A DNA stretch of 64,000 bases from Gemmatimonadaceae bacterium (GTDB taxonomy: Bacteria > Gemmatimonadota > Gemmatimonadetes > Gemmatimonadales > Gemmatimonadaceae): assembly GCA_036504815.1 (NCBI GenBank), contig DASXUN010000021.1:372001-436000 (forward strand), given 5' to 3'. A program made the translations under genes and the position numbers. A model generated the notes under the pieces. The model was not told the DNA's origin, made no database searches, and saw only the letters and a list, made by a program, of their open reading frames with translations. Each line of letters begins with the position of its first letter. The stretch's first letter is position 1. Shown here piece after piece: positions 52,460-61,181 of the stretch.

Positions 52460-54766
52460 CTATTTGATGATGTACTCCTTGGGCGGAATCGCACCCATAA
52501 GATGCGTCACGAAATAATCCCAGCGACGGCGCATCATATAGTTGCCGGCCGCGCCGTATCCGTGGGCCGCGTTCGGAATCAGCAGCAGATCAAAGTCCTT
52601 GTTCGCCTTGATCAGCGCGTCCACCACCAGCATGGTGTTGTCCACCGGGACGTTGTCGTCGGCGGTGCCGTGCGCGAGCAGCAGCTTGCCCTTGAGGTTC
52701 TTGGCCTGCAGCTGGTTCGCCTCGGCGGCGTAGTTGTCGTCGCTGCCGTTGCGCACCAGGAGCCCCTGGTAGCGCTCACCCCAGTCGTCTTCGTAGTTGC
52801 GCTGGTCGTGGTTGCCTGACTCGCTGATGCCGACCTTGAAGAAGTCGGGGTAGCGGAACATCGCGTCGGCGGTGATGAAGCCGCCGCCGCTGTGCCCCCA
52901 CATCGCGGCCTTGTCGATGTCGATCCACGCGTAGCGCTTGGCCAGGTTCTGCATCCCGGCCACCTGGTCCTCGAGCGTGTTGCCGCGTCCCATGCGACCG
53001 TAGTAGTAGTCGTGGAAGCTCTTGCTGCGCCCCGGGCCGCTCCCGCGCCCGTCGATGCTCACCACGATGAACCCGAGCTCGGCCAGCGCCTGCTTGTCGC
53101 CGCGCGCCGCGCTGAAGGCTCGGCTCCCCACGGAACCCGACTGCGGTCCCGGGTAGGCGTTGTTGATGATCGGGTACTTCTTGGTGCTGTCGAAGTTGGT
53201 GGGGCGGAAGAGCTGGCCGTAGATGTCGGTCTTGCCGTCAGCCGCCTTCACGCTGAATAGGATGGGCGGCTTCCAGCCCGCGGCCACCAGCTTGCTGATG
53301 TCGGCCTTCTCGAGCTCCATCACCAGCTTGCCCTTGGCGTCGCGCAGCGCGCTCACCGGCGGGGTGTCGGCGGTGGAATAAGTATCAACCAGATACTTAT
53401 TGTCGGGCGAGAGCCGGATGGTGTGCGTCCCCACGTCGGGGGTGAGCAGCACGGCCGGCCCCTTGCCGTCGAGCGTGGTGCGGAAGGCGTGGGCCAGGTA
53501 CGGGTCCTGCCCCGCCACGCGCCCCTGCGCCAGGTAGGTGATAGTGCGCGCCTTTTCGTCGATGCTGACGATCTCGCTCACCGGCCCTTCGCCGGTGGTG
53601 ATCGCGTTCTTCAGCTGGCCGGTGGTGAGATCATACAGGTAGAGCTGCGACCAGTCATCGCGCTGCGAGTTCCAGATGATCTCGTTCGAGTTCCAGAGCA
53701 CGCGGTAGCCGGTGATGGATTCGAACTGGGTGCTGACCGTTTCCTTGAGCACGTCGCGCACTTCGCCGGTGGCCGTGTTGGCGACGCGGAGGGTGACGCC
53801 CTTGTGGTCGCGCGGGGTGGAGGCGATGGCGAGCATGGAGCCGTCGTCCTTCCACTGCAGGTCGTCCATGGAGATGTCATCGCCGAGCATGGCCCGGTGG
53901 AAGTCCGGGGCCATCTTGAGGCGGGTGACCGTCTTGGACTCCACGTCAATGACGACGCGGTGGATCATGGAGACCACCGAATCGCCCGGGAACGGGTACT
54001 TCCACGATTCCAGCTTCGGGGCGCCCACCTGGTAGCGCACCATATGGAAGTCGGAGAGCTTGCGATCGTCCTGCTGCTGGGTGGCGATCTTCTTTGAATC
54101 CGGCGACCACTTGAGGACGGCGCGGGCGGAGTGGACCCAGCCTGCATTGTCAGTGGCGTAGCCGAAGTTCGGGGTGCCGTCGGTGGTGAGCTGGGTGACG
54201 GCGTTGGTGGCGACGTCGCGGACGTAGAGGTTCCAGTCTCTAATGAAGGCGGCCTTCTTGCCGTCGGGGGAGGTGACCTCGAGGGTGCGAGGGCCGCGGC
54301 GCCCCATCATCCCCGGCATGCCGGTGGCGGCCGCGTCGCCCAACTGCTTGCAGGCGTACGCCTTGAGGTCGCAGGCGTAGCGCTTGCCGGCGGTGCTGAA
54401 GGAGAGCGTATCGCGCTTGGGCGAGAGGTCGGCAGTCATGAAGGGGAGGGCATCTGCCTTGTAGCTCCCCCCTGACGCCGTGTTGACGGCGGCGGCCAAC
54501 TTTGCGTGGTCGAAGAGCGGGGCCGCCTTCTTCTTGGCCGGGTCGACGAGGATCCAGCTGACGCCATCCGGGCGGGTGGCGCGGTAGTAGAACTTCCCGT
54601 CGGGAGTCCACGTGGGATTCACCTGGCCGCCAACGACAAGGGCGTTGACGTTCTGACCGAGCATCTTGACGGCGCGGTCGTAGTCGGCGGTGGTGAGTTG
54701 CTTGTGGCCCTGGGCGGGAAGGGCGAGGGGAAGGGCGAGGGTGAGTATTAGCGAGCTGGAGCGCAT
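52460..54766 (-). CDS. Exported S9 dipeptidyl-peptidase IV-like peptidase
   Basis: From ATG 54766 this 768-aa protein has a signal peptide (MRSSSLILTLALPLALPAQG). The N-terminal two thirds is a DPPIV-type beta-propeller (VNPTWTPDGKFYYRATRPDG, VTSPDGKKAAFIRDWNLYVR); the C-terminal alpha/beta-hydrolase has ISIDGRGSGPGRSKSF-like, AAMWGHSGGGFITA (nucleophile Ser), LLAHGTADDNVPVDNT (Asp) and PNAAHGYG (His). It would cleave dipeptides from peptides in the periplasm. The longer frame upstream lacks a signal. Confidence 0.9.
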   Translation of the reverse strand: MRSSSLILTLALPLALPAQGHKQLTTADYDRAVKMLGQNVNALVVGGQVNPTWTPDGKFYYRATRPDGVSWILVDPAKKKAAPLFDHAKLAAAVNTASGGSYKADALPFMTADLSPKRDTLSFSTAGKRYACDLKAYACKQLGDAAATGMPGMMGRRGPRTLEVTSPDGKKAAFIRDWNLYVRDVATNAVTQLTTDGTPNFGYATDNAGWVHSARAVLKWSPDSKKIATQQQDDRKLSDFHMVRYQVGAPKLESWKYPFPGDSVVSMIHRVVIDVESKTVTRLKMAPDFHRAMLGDDISMDDLQWKDDGSMLAIASTPRDHKGVTLRVANTATGEVRDVLKETVSTQFESITGYRVLWNSNEIIWNSQRDDWSQLYLYDLTTGQLKNAITTGEGPVSEIVSIDEKARTITYLAQGRVAGQDPYLAHAFRTTLDGKGPAVLLTPDVGTHTIRLSPDNKYLVDTYSTADTPPVSALRDAKGKLVMELEKADISKLVAAGWKPPILFSVKAADGKTDIYGQLFRPTNFDSTKKYPIINNAYPGPQSGSVGSRAFSAARGDKQALAELGFIVVSIDGRGSGPGRSKSFHDYYYGRMGRGNTLEDQVAGMQNLAKRYAWIDIDKAAMWGHSGGGFITADAMFRYPDFFKVGISESGNHDQRNYEDDWGERYQGLLVRNGSDDNYAAEANQLQAKNLKGKLLLAHGTADDNVPVDNTMLVVDALIKANKDFDLLLIPNAAHGYGAAGNYMMRRRWDYFVTHLMGAIPPKEYIIK

Positions 54767-54930
54767 GCGGGCCCTATCTATAGAAGAGGGAAGGAATTGA
54801 AGATGGGCGGGGGGAGTGCGAAGCGGCAACTGGATCTTCATCGCAACTAGCAAACCTTTGACTAGCGCTTCGTCTCAGGATCTCGCAGTCTAAACCTCGT
54901 TACGCCGATCTCCAGCGATGTGAGGACCGA

Positions 54931-55677
54931 ATGGAAGCTGGCGGGATCTTCGTCGGACAAATCATCACCGCGGCCGGCCTCATTCTTGGCGTGCTACTCG
55001 CCTACCTGCAGGTGCAAAAGAATCACGCGGCGGCGTTGAAGCTACAGGAAGCACACCTTCGGAACGACCTAAAGCTCAGGCTGTACGATCGCGTCTCAGA
55101 GAGGTTTTCTACCTGCTCCTCTCTGCTTAGCAAAGCGCATTTCGTGCACACAGGGGTCTTCTCGGCATGGCACATGCGCGTGCGGCAAGGGTTCAGTGTA
55201 GCGCCCCAGCAGCTCGCGAGTGAAATGTCGGAGACCGCCCACGCCGGTGCGGCGAGCGTCAACGCCGTCCTCGAGATCGTCGAGCACTACGAGATTGCCT
55301 TTCCGCGTTTCGAGACGATTAGGCGTGAGCTCTCGGAGAAGCACCGAGAGTTGCTGGCAGCGCAGACCGCTCTATGGAACGCGATCATGATGTTCCTTCC
55401 GTTTGCAGATGCCACGACCGGCACGAAGGTAGGTCCTCTTGGATTCCCGACCGAGATCCAGTTGGCGGAGTTCGGATCTTTGCACACCAAGTACCAGGAT
55501 GTCTGCAATGATATCTCCGGATACATGATCGACCTGCAGATTGAAGCGCAGAATGAACTCCTGGGAGAGCTATTCGGGCGTACGGTCCCCCCGCGCAGTC
55601 CGCTGGACCCGGTGCACCAAGTCCTCGCACGCGATCCTTCGGAGGTCAAACAGCGTCCCCCTGGGCGACTCATCTAG
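54931..55677 (+). CDS. Cassette gene 1: membrane-anchored hypothetical protein (248 aa)
   Basis: The N-terminus holds one membrane helix (GGIFVGQIITAAGLILGVLL) followed by a long, mostly helical soluble region with a possible coiled coil (LQVQKNHAAALKLQEAHLRN). No enzymatic motif is seen. I do not recognise a family. It begins 26 bp after a core-like GTTACGC and is followed 9 bp after its stop by attC1. Small membrane-anchored proteins of this sort are common among integron cassettes. Confidence 0.7.
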   Translation: MEAGGIFVGQIITAAGLILGVLLAYLQVQKNHAAALKLQEAHLRNDLKLRLYDRVSERFSTCSSLLSKAHFVHTGVFSAWHMRVRQGFSVAPQQLASEMSETAHAGAASVNAVLEIVEHYEIAFPRFETIRRELSEKHRELLAAQTALWNAIMMFLPFADATTGTKVGPLGFPTEIQLAEFGSLHTKYQDVCNDISGYMIDLQIEAQNELLGELFGRTVPPRSPLDPVHQVLARDPSEVKQRPPGRLI

Positions 55678-55686
55678 CACTCGACG

Positions 55687-55820
55687 CCCTAACGGCGCTT
55701 GGTGCAGCCGGCCGTGCTTCGGAAGCGCGAGCGGGGACACCGCTGAGTGGATGGGCTGGTCAGCAGTGGCCCCGCTCTCACAGTTTATTGGAACGGCCGC
55801 AGCACAAGCCATCGTTAGGC
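55687..55820 (+). other. attC1 (cassette recombination site), 134 bp
   Basis: Terminal boxes CCCTAAC (55687-55693) and GTTAGGC (55814-55820) are inverted, the latter a perfect GTTRRRY. Inside, GCTTG (55697-55701) pairs with CAAGC (55805-55809) and GCCGGCCG with CGGCCGC, offset by unpaired bases as in attC sites; deeper, GAGCGGGG (55729-55736) pairs with CCCCGCTC (55770-55777). The whole element folds on itself. Confidence 0.75.
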
Positions 55821-55841
55821 AACTTAAAACCATCAGATCGA

Positions 55842-56453
55842 ATGAAGAAGAATGGCATCTTCCGATGGATGGCGACCGGCTCGGGCTTCCTAGAGCGCGC
55901 CCGTGTTTCACTTCGAGCATTCGATGAGCAGGGCGACGTCCAGCAACTCTTCGTGGCCGCGCTTATGCTGCGATTTGGCATTGAAGCGCGCCTGTTCGAG
56001 TACATCTATGCCGAGTTGCCAACAGACACCCGTGACGATGACATCAAGAAGATCTCGGACTTCGCCGCGACGAGACTCCTAGCTCGCCTCGTCGAATTGA
56101 ACCCACGAACCACCAAGCAGACGACGCACGTGTTCCGTCGAGCCGATGGTGGACAGGCGTTCGGCTTTCGCTACACACCTGTGACGAAGAGCCTTGCCGC
56201 AATTCACGGTCGCCTTGGTGGGCTTCTCCATTTCAACTACTTCAGGAAGAACTCTGAATGGTACGTCGACCAGCGGCCAGCCGCCGCCAGCGGCAACACT
56301 ATCCTGACCAGTCGCGATCTCATCGCGCAAGGAATCGAGGAACTCGCGCAAGCTACCTCTGGGACACTCCTCAACAACCCGACATTTGCACGAGAAGTCG
56401 CCGCTTTGAGGGAAGACTTGCAGGAACTCTCTACGCAGAACGGAGAAGTGTAA
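55842..56453 (+). CDS. Cassette gene 2: hypothetical protein (203 aa)
   Basis: From ATG 55842 (MKKNGIFRWMATGSGFLERA) the protein is soluble and mostly helical. Stretches such as ARVSLRAFDEQGDVQQLFVA, LRFGIEARLFEYIYAELP and SLAAIHGRLGGLLHFNYFRK suggest an all-alpha, HEPN-like or similar fold, but no R-x4-6-H signature is clear and I do not assign a family. It begins 22 bp after attC1; its stop TAA lies 10 bp before attC2. Visibly lower GC than the chromosomal genes. Confidence 0.7.
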   Translation: MKKNGIFRWMATGSGFLERARVSLRAFDEQGDVQQLFVAALMLRFGIEARLFEYIYAELPTDTRDDDIKKISDFAATRLLARLVELNPRTTKQTTHVFRRADGGQAFGFRYTPVTKSLAAIHGRLGGLLHFNYFRKNSEWYVDQRPAAASGNTILTSRDLIAQGIEELAQATSGTLLNNPTFAREVAALREDLQELSTQNGEV

Positions 56454-56463
56454 CGCGCCAGTT

Positions 56464-56568
56464 GCTTAACAAGCCGCTGCTGCCGACGAACGCAGGTGCA
56501 TTTGGTAGCGGCCGCTCCGCGGCCGCATTCTATTAGAGCGTTCGCAGCAGAACGCCGAGTCGTTATAC
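56464..56568 (+). other. attC2, 105 bp
   Basis: Left box GCTTAAC (56464-56470, perfect RYYYAAC) and right box GTTATAC (56562-56568). CTGCTGC and GAACGC on the left pair with GCGTTCGCAGCAG on the right, with extra unpaired bases on one side; the centre is a GCGGCCGC / GCGGCCGC hairpin. Its 3' half (56504-56556) is nearly identical to that of attC3. Confidence 0.75.
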
Positions 56569-56577
56569 CGATTCAAC

Positions 56578-57321
56578 ATGACCTTTCCGCATCCCGATGA
56601 TTTGGTTGGCATTCTCGCGGACGTGAAGCTTCTCGCGAAACGGTACCTTGCACTCACAGGGCGCCCTCTCGGCGTTACTGGGGAGATCGCGGAATTCGAA
56701 GCCGTCCGGTTGCTAGGCTTGGAGCTCGCGCCCGTGCGCCAATCGGGATGGGATGCGCTCGACCGCGCCACCGGCATTCGGTATCAAATAAAAGGTCGCG
56801 TTCTCAAGCCTGATGCCGGACCCGGGCAACGCCTCGGTTCCCTTACCGCCGCAAAAGAGTGGGACGCGGTGCTCCTCGTGATCCTCGATGAGAACTACGA
56901 GGCTCAGGTCATTTGGGAGGCAGCGCGAGACGCTACGCTGGCACGACTCGAGCGTCCTGGATCGAGAGCCCGCTCCGAACGTGGACAGCTTGGAGTTCAG
57001 GAACTCATCCGCGTCTCGAAGCTGCGGTGGGGCACTCCCTCATCCACGCGACGTCGGCCACTCGTGTCAAATGCCGCGGAGCTGCGATCGGACGGTGCGG
57101 TGCGCTACAAGTTCTCGCGTCTCGGATTCAAGGCTGACATCATCGAGCCGCTTCCTGACGACGGAGTCTTCGAAGTTGAGACTCCCAGAGGTCTCTTCCG
57201 GATGACGAAGCGAGATTTCGCGGTTGTCTTCGCCGCCGTACGCGCCTCCAAGAGCTACCAGGAAGGTCGTCTGTATCATTTTCCGCAGGTGCCGAAGCGC
57301 GCTGAGCGGTTCAGGGTGTAA
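56578..57321 (+). CDS. Cassette gene 3: DUF6998-like restriction-endonuclease-fold protein
   Basis: This 247-aa protein has an N-terminal domain LAKRYLALTGRPLGVTGEIAEFEAVRLL, then a segment with QSGWDALDRATGIRYQIKGR. The order E - D - Q-x-K is that of a PD-(D/E)xK-type nuclease core, and the sequence resembles DUF6998-type proteins. The C-terminal ~90 residues (FSRLGFKADIIEPLPDDGVFEVE) look like a separate small beta-rich domain. Start ATG 56578 is 10 bp after attC2. Nuclease activity is inferred only from the motif. Confidence 0.7.
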   Translation: MTFPHPDDLVGILADVKLLAKRYLALTGRPLGVTGEIAEFEAVRLLGLELAPVRQSGWDALDRATGIRYQIKGRVLKPDAGPGQRLGSLTAAKEWDAVLLVILDENYEAQVIWEAARDATLARLERPGSRARSERGQLGVQELIRVSKLRWGTPSSTRRRPLVSNAAELRSDGAVRYKFSRLGFKADIIEPLPDDGVFEVETPRGLFRMTKRDFAVVFAAVRASKSYQEGRLYHFPQVPKRAERFRV

Positions 57322-57322
57322 G

Positions 57323-57442
57323 TGTCAACGCGCAACGGCATTACAGGTCCATGCGCGCTGATGAGCGCGGGTGTCTTCGGTAGCGGAGGCTGTGCGGCCG
57401 CGTTCTATTTGAGCGTTCGCAGCAGAACGCCATGCGTTAGGC
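57323..57442 (+). other. attC3, ~120 bp (left boundary uncertain)
   Basis: Right box GTTAGGC (57436-57442) is a perfect GTTRRRY. The left box is less clear (TGTCAAC at 57323 or GCGCAAC at 57330). Positions 57379-57431 match attC2 (56504-56556) at 47 of 53 bases, including TGAGCGTTCGCAGCAGAACG-like sequence. The left half pairs poorly, so the element may be chimeric or degraded. Confidence 0.65.
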
Positions 57443-57477
57443 AGTATCGGCATCTCCTCCCTTGACTCCAGATTCCC

Positions 57478-58107
57478 ATGAGTGCAAGTGCGTTTGGCCA
57501 TCGTGCGATCAACCGACCGGACGGAAGCACTGCAGAAGCCTGGTTCGGCTACACGTGCGGACATTGCGGAAACAAGGTCTCAGGTGCCGTTCTCGCATGG
57601 GTGGGCAAGTCGCCTGGGGGTGTCATCCGCTGGCTTCAATGCTCCCAGTGCCACGACGCCTCCGTACAAGCAGACTCCGGCGAGGTTTATCCCGGAGTGG
57701 CCTTCGGTCCCAGTGTGGAAGGGCTCCCGCCAGACGTTGAACGGGCGTACGAAGAGGCTCGCCGTTGCATGTCTGTCAGCGCGCTCACGGCAACCGAGAT
57801 TCTTTGCCGGAAGATTCTCATGCACGTCGCAGTCGATAAGGGAGCCGAGCAAGGCGCCACCTTCGCTTCCTACATCGACCATCTCATCGACGAGGGATAC
57901 GTCACGCCTCCCATGAAGGAGTGGGTGAATCTTATCAAGAAGCACGGCAACGACTCGAACCACCGACTCGAAGCGCCTGACCGTGGACGAGCCGAAGGCA
58001 CCATTTACTTCACGGCGCAGCTGCTGCGAACGGTGTACGAAATGGCGCACCTTGCGACACGTTTCGGCGCTGGGCTGAACGCAAATCCTGCGGTCGGTGA
58101 GGCCTAA
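57478..58107 (+). CDS. Cassette gene 4: DUF4145 protein with zinc ribbon
   Basis: This 209-aa protein starts with a four-Cys zinc ribbon (YTCGHCGNKV and LQCSQCHDAS) and continues with a DUF4145 helical domain: ARRCMSVSALTATEILCRKI, LIDEGYVTPPMKEWVNLIKK, HGNDSNHRLEAP and IYFTAQLLRTVYEM. DUF4145 domains often accompany restriction-modification and other defence genes. It begins 35 bp after attC3, and its stop TAA is embedded in GCCTAAC (58102-58108), a perfect RYYYAAC box, as is common in cassettes. Confidence 0.82.
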   Translation: MSASAFGHRAINRPDGSTAEAWFGYTCGHCGNKVSGAVLAWVGKSPGGVIRWLQCSQCHDASVQADSGEVYPGVAFGPSVEGLPPDVERAYEEARRCMSVSALTATEILCRKILMHVAVDKGAEQGATFASYIDHLIDEGYVTPPMKEWVNLIKKHGNDSNHRLEAPDRGRAEGTIYFTAQLLRTVYEMAHLATRFGAGLNANPAVGEA

Positions 58108-58184
58108 CCCATGTTGGTACCGACGGCGGTAGCTAAAGCAGCGGGCACGGCGGCAGCCAGACGGCATCCGTCATCAAGATGTGA
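58102..58184 (+). other. Possible attC4, left half only
   Basis: A perfect RYYYAAC box (GCCTAAC, 58102-58108) overlaps the DUF4145 stop, but no GTTRRRY partner is visible before the next start at 58185. It may be a degraded attC marking the 3' end of the array. Confidence 0.4.
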
Positions 58185-60185
58185 ATGACAACTCCTGACC
58201 ATCAGTTGCTCGCCCCAGCCTACTTCGAAGCGTCGGCGCCCGACTTTCTTGCAAAGTCGGACAATGAGGTGCTCGGGGAGATGGCAAGGAGTTCTGCGTT
58301 CCCGCTTACAACTGAAGCCATCGGCGCATGGTCGGCCCAGTTGCCAATCATTCGCGAGGCCGTCGCCGGCCTTGAAGGCGTGGTCTTTCTTGAGTTCGAC
58401 ATCCCACGCCTTGGGAGTCGAGTGGACTGCGTCCTTGTCTCCGGAGCAGCGGTCATCCCGATGGAGTTCAAGGTTGGCGCCCGGCACTATAATCGAGAGG
58501 ATTACAACCAATCGTGGGACTACGGCCTAGACCTCAAGAACTTCCATCGGGCAAGCCATAGCGCCGCGATCTTCCCGATTCTCATCTGCACGGCAGCTAC
58601 GACCAGCGACAGCAGATGGCGGGAGCCGCACCGAGACGACGTGTACCCGCCGGCAAAGTGCAACGCTTCCGGCGTTCGCGCTCTTGTGCAGCAGGCAGTA
58701 GCCCTCGCCACGGGCGCAGCGATCGATGGCCCAGCCTGGGGTAGATCACCCTATCAGCCGACTCCAACCATTGTTGAGGCCGCCCAAGCTCTCTACGCGA
58801 GACATTCGGTCGAAGCTATCGCGCGGCACGACGCGGGAGCTCAAAACCTGAGTGTCACGTCGTTCCGGGTGGAACAGATCGTTGACGACGCAGCCCAACG
58901 AGGGCGCAAGGCCATCGTCTTTGTCACGGGTGTACCGGGCGCTGGTAAGACACTCGTCGGGCTCAATGTCGCCACAAGGCGTCGCGATCGGCTAAATCAG
59001 ACTCACGCAGTCTTTCTTTCCGGCAATGTGCCACTCGTACGCGTGCTGCGAGAAGCACTGGTACGAGATGAGCACACGCGGCAAGCCGCAACGCGCGCCA
59101 AGCCCGATCGAGAGCGCAAGGGAGCGATTGCGAATCGCGTCGAGCAGTTCATCCAAAGCGTGCACCACTGGCGAGACGACGGACTGCGGAATTCCGGCGC
59201 CCCCGACGATCACGTCGTCATCTTCGATGAGGCACAGCGTGCATGGGATCGACAGAAGACGGCGGACTTCATGCGCCGCAAACGCGGACTCCATGACTTC
59301 TCACAGTCCGAGCCCGAGTTCCTGCTGAACTATATGAACCGTCGACAAGATTGGGCGGTAGTAATCTGCCTAGTCGGCGGTGGGCAAGAGATCTACGATG
59401 GCGAGGCAGGGATCGGCGGCTGGCTCGATGCCGTTGCTGAGCATTTTGCTGGCTGGGATGTGTACATCTCACCATCCCTCGCCGACTCTGAATACACCGC
59501 GGAGTCAGCAATCGCAAATGTGTCAAGCAGAGCCGCTGTGAATCGTGAGACTGATCTTCACCTAAAGACGTCAATGCGCTCGTTTCGCGCCGAGAACGTT
59601 TCAGCGTTCGTGCGCCAGACACTTGATCTCGAGCTAAGCCAAGCGGCTGAGTCGCTGCGCCAAATGGATCGATATCCATTGGCGCTCACGCGCGATCTGG
59701 CGGCAGCCAAGTCCTGGATACGTGCCAACGCGCGAGGGTCCGAACGGTTCGGACTAGTGGCGTCATCATCGGCCAAGCGACTGAAGCCGTACGCAGTTGA
59801 TGTGCGGGTTGAAGTCGATCCGGTGCATTGGTTCCTGAACGACGCCACGGACACACGCTCGAGTTTCTACCTGGAAGATGCAGCCACTGAGTTTCAGGTA
59901 CAGGGACTCGAACTTGATTGGATCTGCATGAACTGGGACGCCGATCTGCGGCGACATGGCGACGGATGGAACTTCAACGAATTCCGCGTAGATGGCTGGC
60001 GGAAGATCCGACAAGAACGCCGGCAGAGATACCTACTCAATGCGTACCGCGTTCTTCTCACGCGGGCCCGGCAAGGCATGGTGATCTTCGTGCCCGAAGG
60101 GTCGAAGGATGATCCGACGCGGCGCGCTGAGTACTATGATGAGACGTACTCGTATCTGGCCAAGTTGGGTATTGCGCAGGTCTGA
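58185..60185 (+). CDS. DUF2075 nuclease-helicase (Schlafen-like P-loop) protein
   Basis: This 666-aa protein has an N-terminal nuclease-like region (VFLEFDIPRLGSRVDCVLVS then VIPMEFKVGARHYNRED, a D-x(n)-E-x-K arrangement) and a DUF2075/Schlafen-type SF1-like helicase core: VFVTGVPGAGKTLVGLN (Walker A), HVVIFDEAQRAWD (Walker B), WAVVICLVGGGQEIY (motif III), TSMRSFRAENVSAFV and a C-terminal NAYRVLLTRARQGMVIFVPE (motif VI). Related proteins are found in defence islands. It lies 77 bp after cassette gene 4 and before an HNH gene. Defence function is inferred. Confidence 0.82.
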   Translation: MTTPDHQLLAPAYFEASAPDFLAKSDNEVLGEMARSSAFPLTTEAIGAWSAQLPIIREAVAGLEGVVFLEFDIPRLGSRVDCVLVSGAAVIPMEFKVGARHYNREDYNQSWDYGLDLKNFHRASHSAAIFPILICTAATTSDSRWREPHRDDVYPPAKCNASGVRALVQQAVALATGAAIDGPAWGRSPYQPTPTIVEAAQALYARHSVEAIARHDAGAQNLSVTSFRVEQIVDDAAQRGRKAIVFVTGVPGAGKTLVGLNVATRRRDRLNQTHAVFLSGNVPLVRVLREALVRDEHTRQAATRAKPDRERKGAIANRVEQFIQSVHHWRDDGLRNSGAPDDHVVIFDEAQRAWDRQKTADFMRRKRGLHDFSQSEPEFLLNYMNRRQDWAVVICLVGGGQEIYDGEAGIGGWLDAVAEHFAGWDVYISPSLADSEYTAESAIANVSSRAAVNRETDLHLKTSMRSFRAENVSAFVRQTLDLELSQAAESLRQMDRYPLALTRDLAAAKSWIRANARGSERFGLVASSSAKRLKPYAVDVRVEVDPVHWFLNDATDTRSSFYLEDAATEFQVQGLELDWICMNWDADLRRHGDGWNFNEFRVDGWRKIRQERRQRYLLNAYRVLLTRARQGMVIFVPEGSKDDPTRRAEYYDETYSYLAKLGIAQV

Positions 60186-60206
60186 GGCACCCGCTTCTTC
60201 GGTGCC
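60186..60206 (+). terminator. Weak hairpin after the DUF2075 gene
   Basis: GGCACC (60186-60191) pairs with GGTGCC (60201-60206) across a 9-nt loop, followed by AATTT. Possible terminator or attenuator before the HNH gene. Confidence 0.4.
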
Positions 60207-60240
60207 AATTTGATGGTGTGTCTCACAGCCCGCGTGAACT

Positions 60241-61173
60241 GTGAAAGCATACGTTGCGGTTACTGACGGGGACTGGTTTCGGTTTCTGAGTGAACAGCCA
60301 GGAATCGATGAGGTCAACTTCTGGCAGCCTGGTGGTGGACGAGGCTTTAATGTCCTGACACTGGGCGCTCCCCTGCTGTTCAAGCTTCACGCGCCAAACA
60401 ACTTCATCGCTGGTGGAGGGTTCTTCGCGTCTTTCTCGCGGCTACCGATCAGCATCGTCTGGGAGACCTTTGGCGAGAAGAATGGAGTCGGCTCGTATGC
60501 TGCGATGCGAGCCCGCGTTGAACACTATAGGCGAAAGGGCGCGAATCCGCACGAAGACTATGAGATCGGGAACATCATCCTAGAAGACCCGTTCTTTTTG
60601 CCTCGAGAACAGTGGATTCCGGCCCCGACGGACTTCGCGCCAAGTGTAGTACAAGGCAAAGGCTACGATCTGACGCAGCCCGTAGGGCGTGCACTTTGGG
60701 ATGCAGTGATAGCAGCCCGTAGCGAAACGAAGGGTCGAGTTGCAGAGCGACCCGTCCAGATTGATGGGCCGATCTATGGCGAAGCGACACGCGGTCGTGT
60801 GCGGCTCAGGCAGGGCGCCTTTCGCGTGATGGTAACAGACGCTTATAGTCGGCGATGTGCCATTTCTGGTGAAAAGGCACTGCCCGTCCTTCAAGCGGCA
60901 CACATCAGACCAGTAGCAGAGGGCGGGCAGCATCGCCTAGACAACGGCCTGTTGCTTCGCTCAGACGTGCACACGCTCTTTGACCGGGGATATATCACTG
61001 TCACGCCCGAGCACGAAGTGCTCGTGGCCAGCAAAGCGCTGAAAGATGATTTCGACAATGGCGAGCCATATGCGCCGTTTCACGGGAGCAGGATTCTGTT
61101 GCCGGGAAATGAGGATGAGCGACCGTCCCGCGAGCAACTGCAGTGGCATAACGACACATTGTTCCGCGGTTAG
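60241..61173 (+). CDS. HNH endonuclease with N-terminal EVE/PUA-like domain
   Basis: This 310-aa protein starts at GTG 60241. Residues ~1-100 (VAVTDGDWFRFLSEQPGIDE, FVNFW-like strands and LLFKLHAPNNFIAGGGFFAS) resemble an EVE/ASCH (PUA-like) domain. The C-terminus is an HNH_2 domain: FRVMVTDAYSRRCAISGEKA, QAAHIRPVAEGGQHRLDNGL and DVHTLFDRGYITV. EVE-HNH fusions are known as candidate modified-DNA-dependent restriction enzymes. The MazG-like gene follows within 8 bp. The N-terminal assignment is by resemblance only. Confidence 0.78.
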   Translation: MKAYVAVTDGDWFRFLSEQPGIDEVNFWQPGGGRGFNVLTLGAPLLFKLHAPNNFIAGGGFFASFSRLPISIVWETFGEKNGVGSYAAMRARVEHYRRKGANPHEDYEIGNIILEDPFFLPREQWIPAPTDFAPSVVQGKGYDLTQPVGRALWDAVIAARSETKGRVAERPVQIDGPIYGEATRGRVRLRQGAFRVMVTDAYSRRCAISGEKALPVLQAAHIRPVAEGGQHRLDNGLLLRSDVHTLFDRGYITVTPEHEVLVASKALKDDFDNGEPYAPFHGSRILLPGNEDERPSREQLQWHNDTLFRG

Positions 61174-61181
61174 GAGGAAGG

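Larger units (their letters stand above)
54899..58108 (+). mobile_element. Integron-like gene cassette array without a visible integrase
   Basis: Four plus-strand genes (54931, 55842, 56578, 57478) each begin 15-45 bp after a GTT-containing core-like box (GTTACGC 54899, GTTAGGC 55814, GTTATAC 56562, GTTAGGC 57436) and are each followed by an imperfect palindrome or at least an RYYYAAC-like box. One-gene units in a single direction, separated by attC-like palindromes, are the hallmark of integron cassettes. The genes are unrelated to each other and have lower GC than the flanking genome. No integron integrase or attI is recognisable, so the array would be of the integrase-less (CALIN) type. 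The 5' limit is uncertain. Confidence 0.7.
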
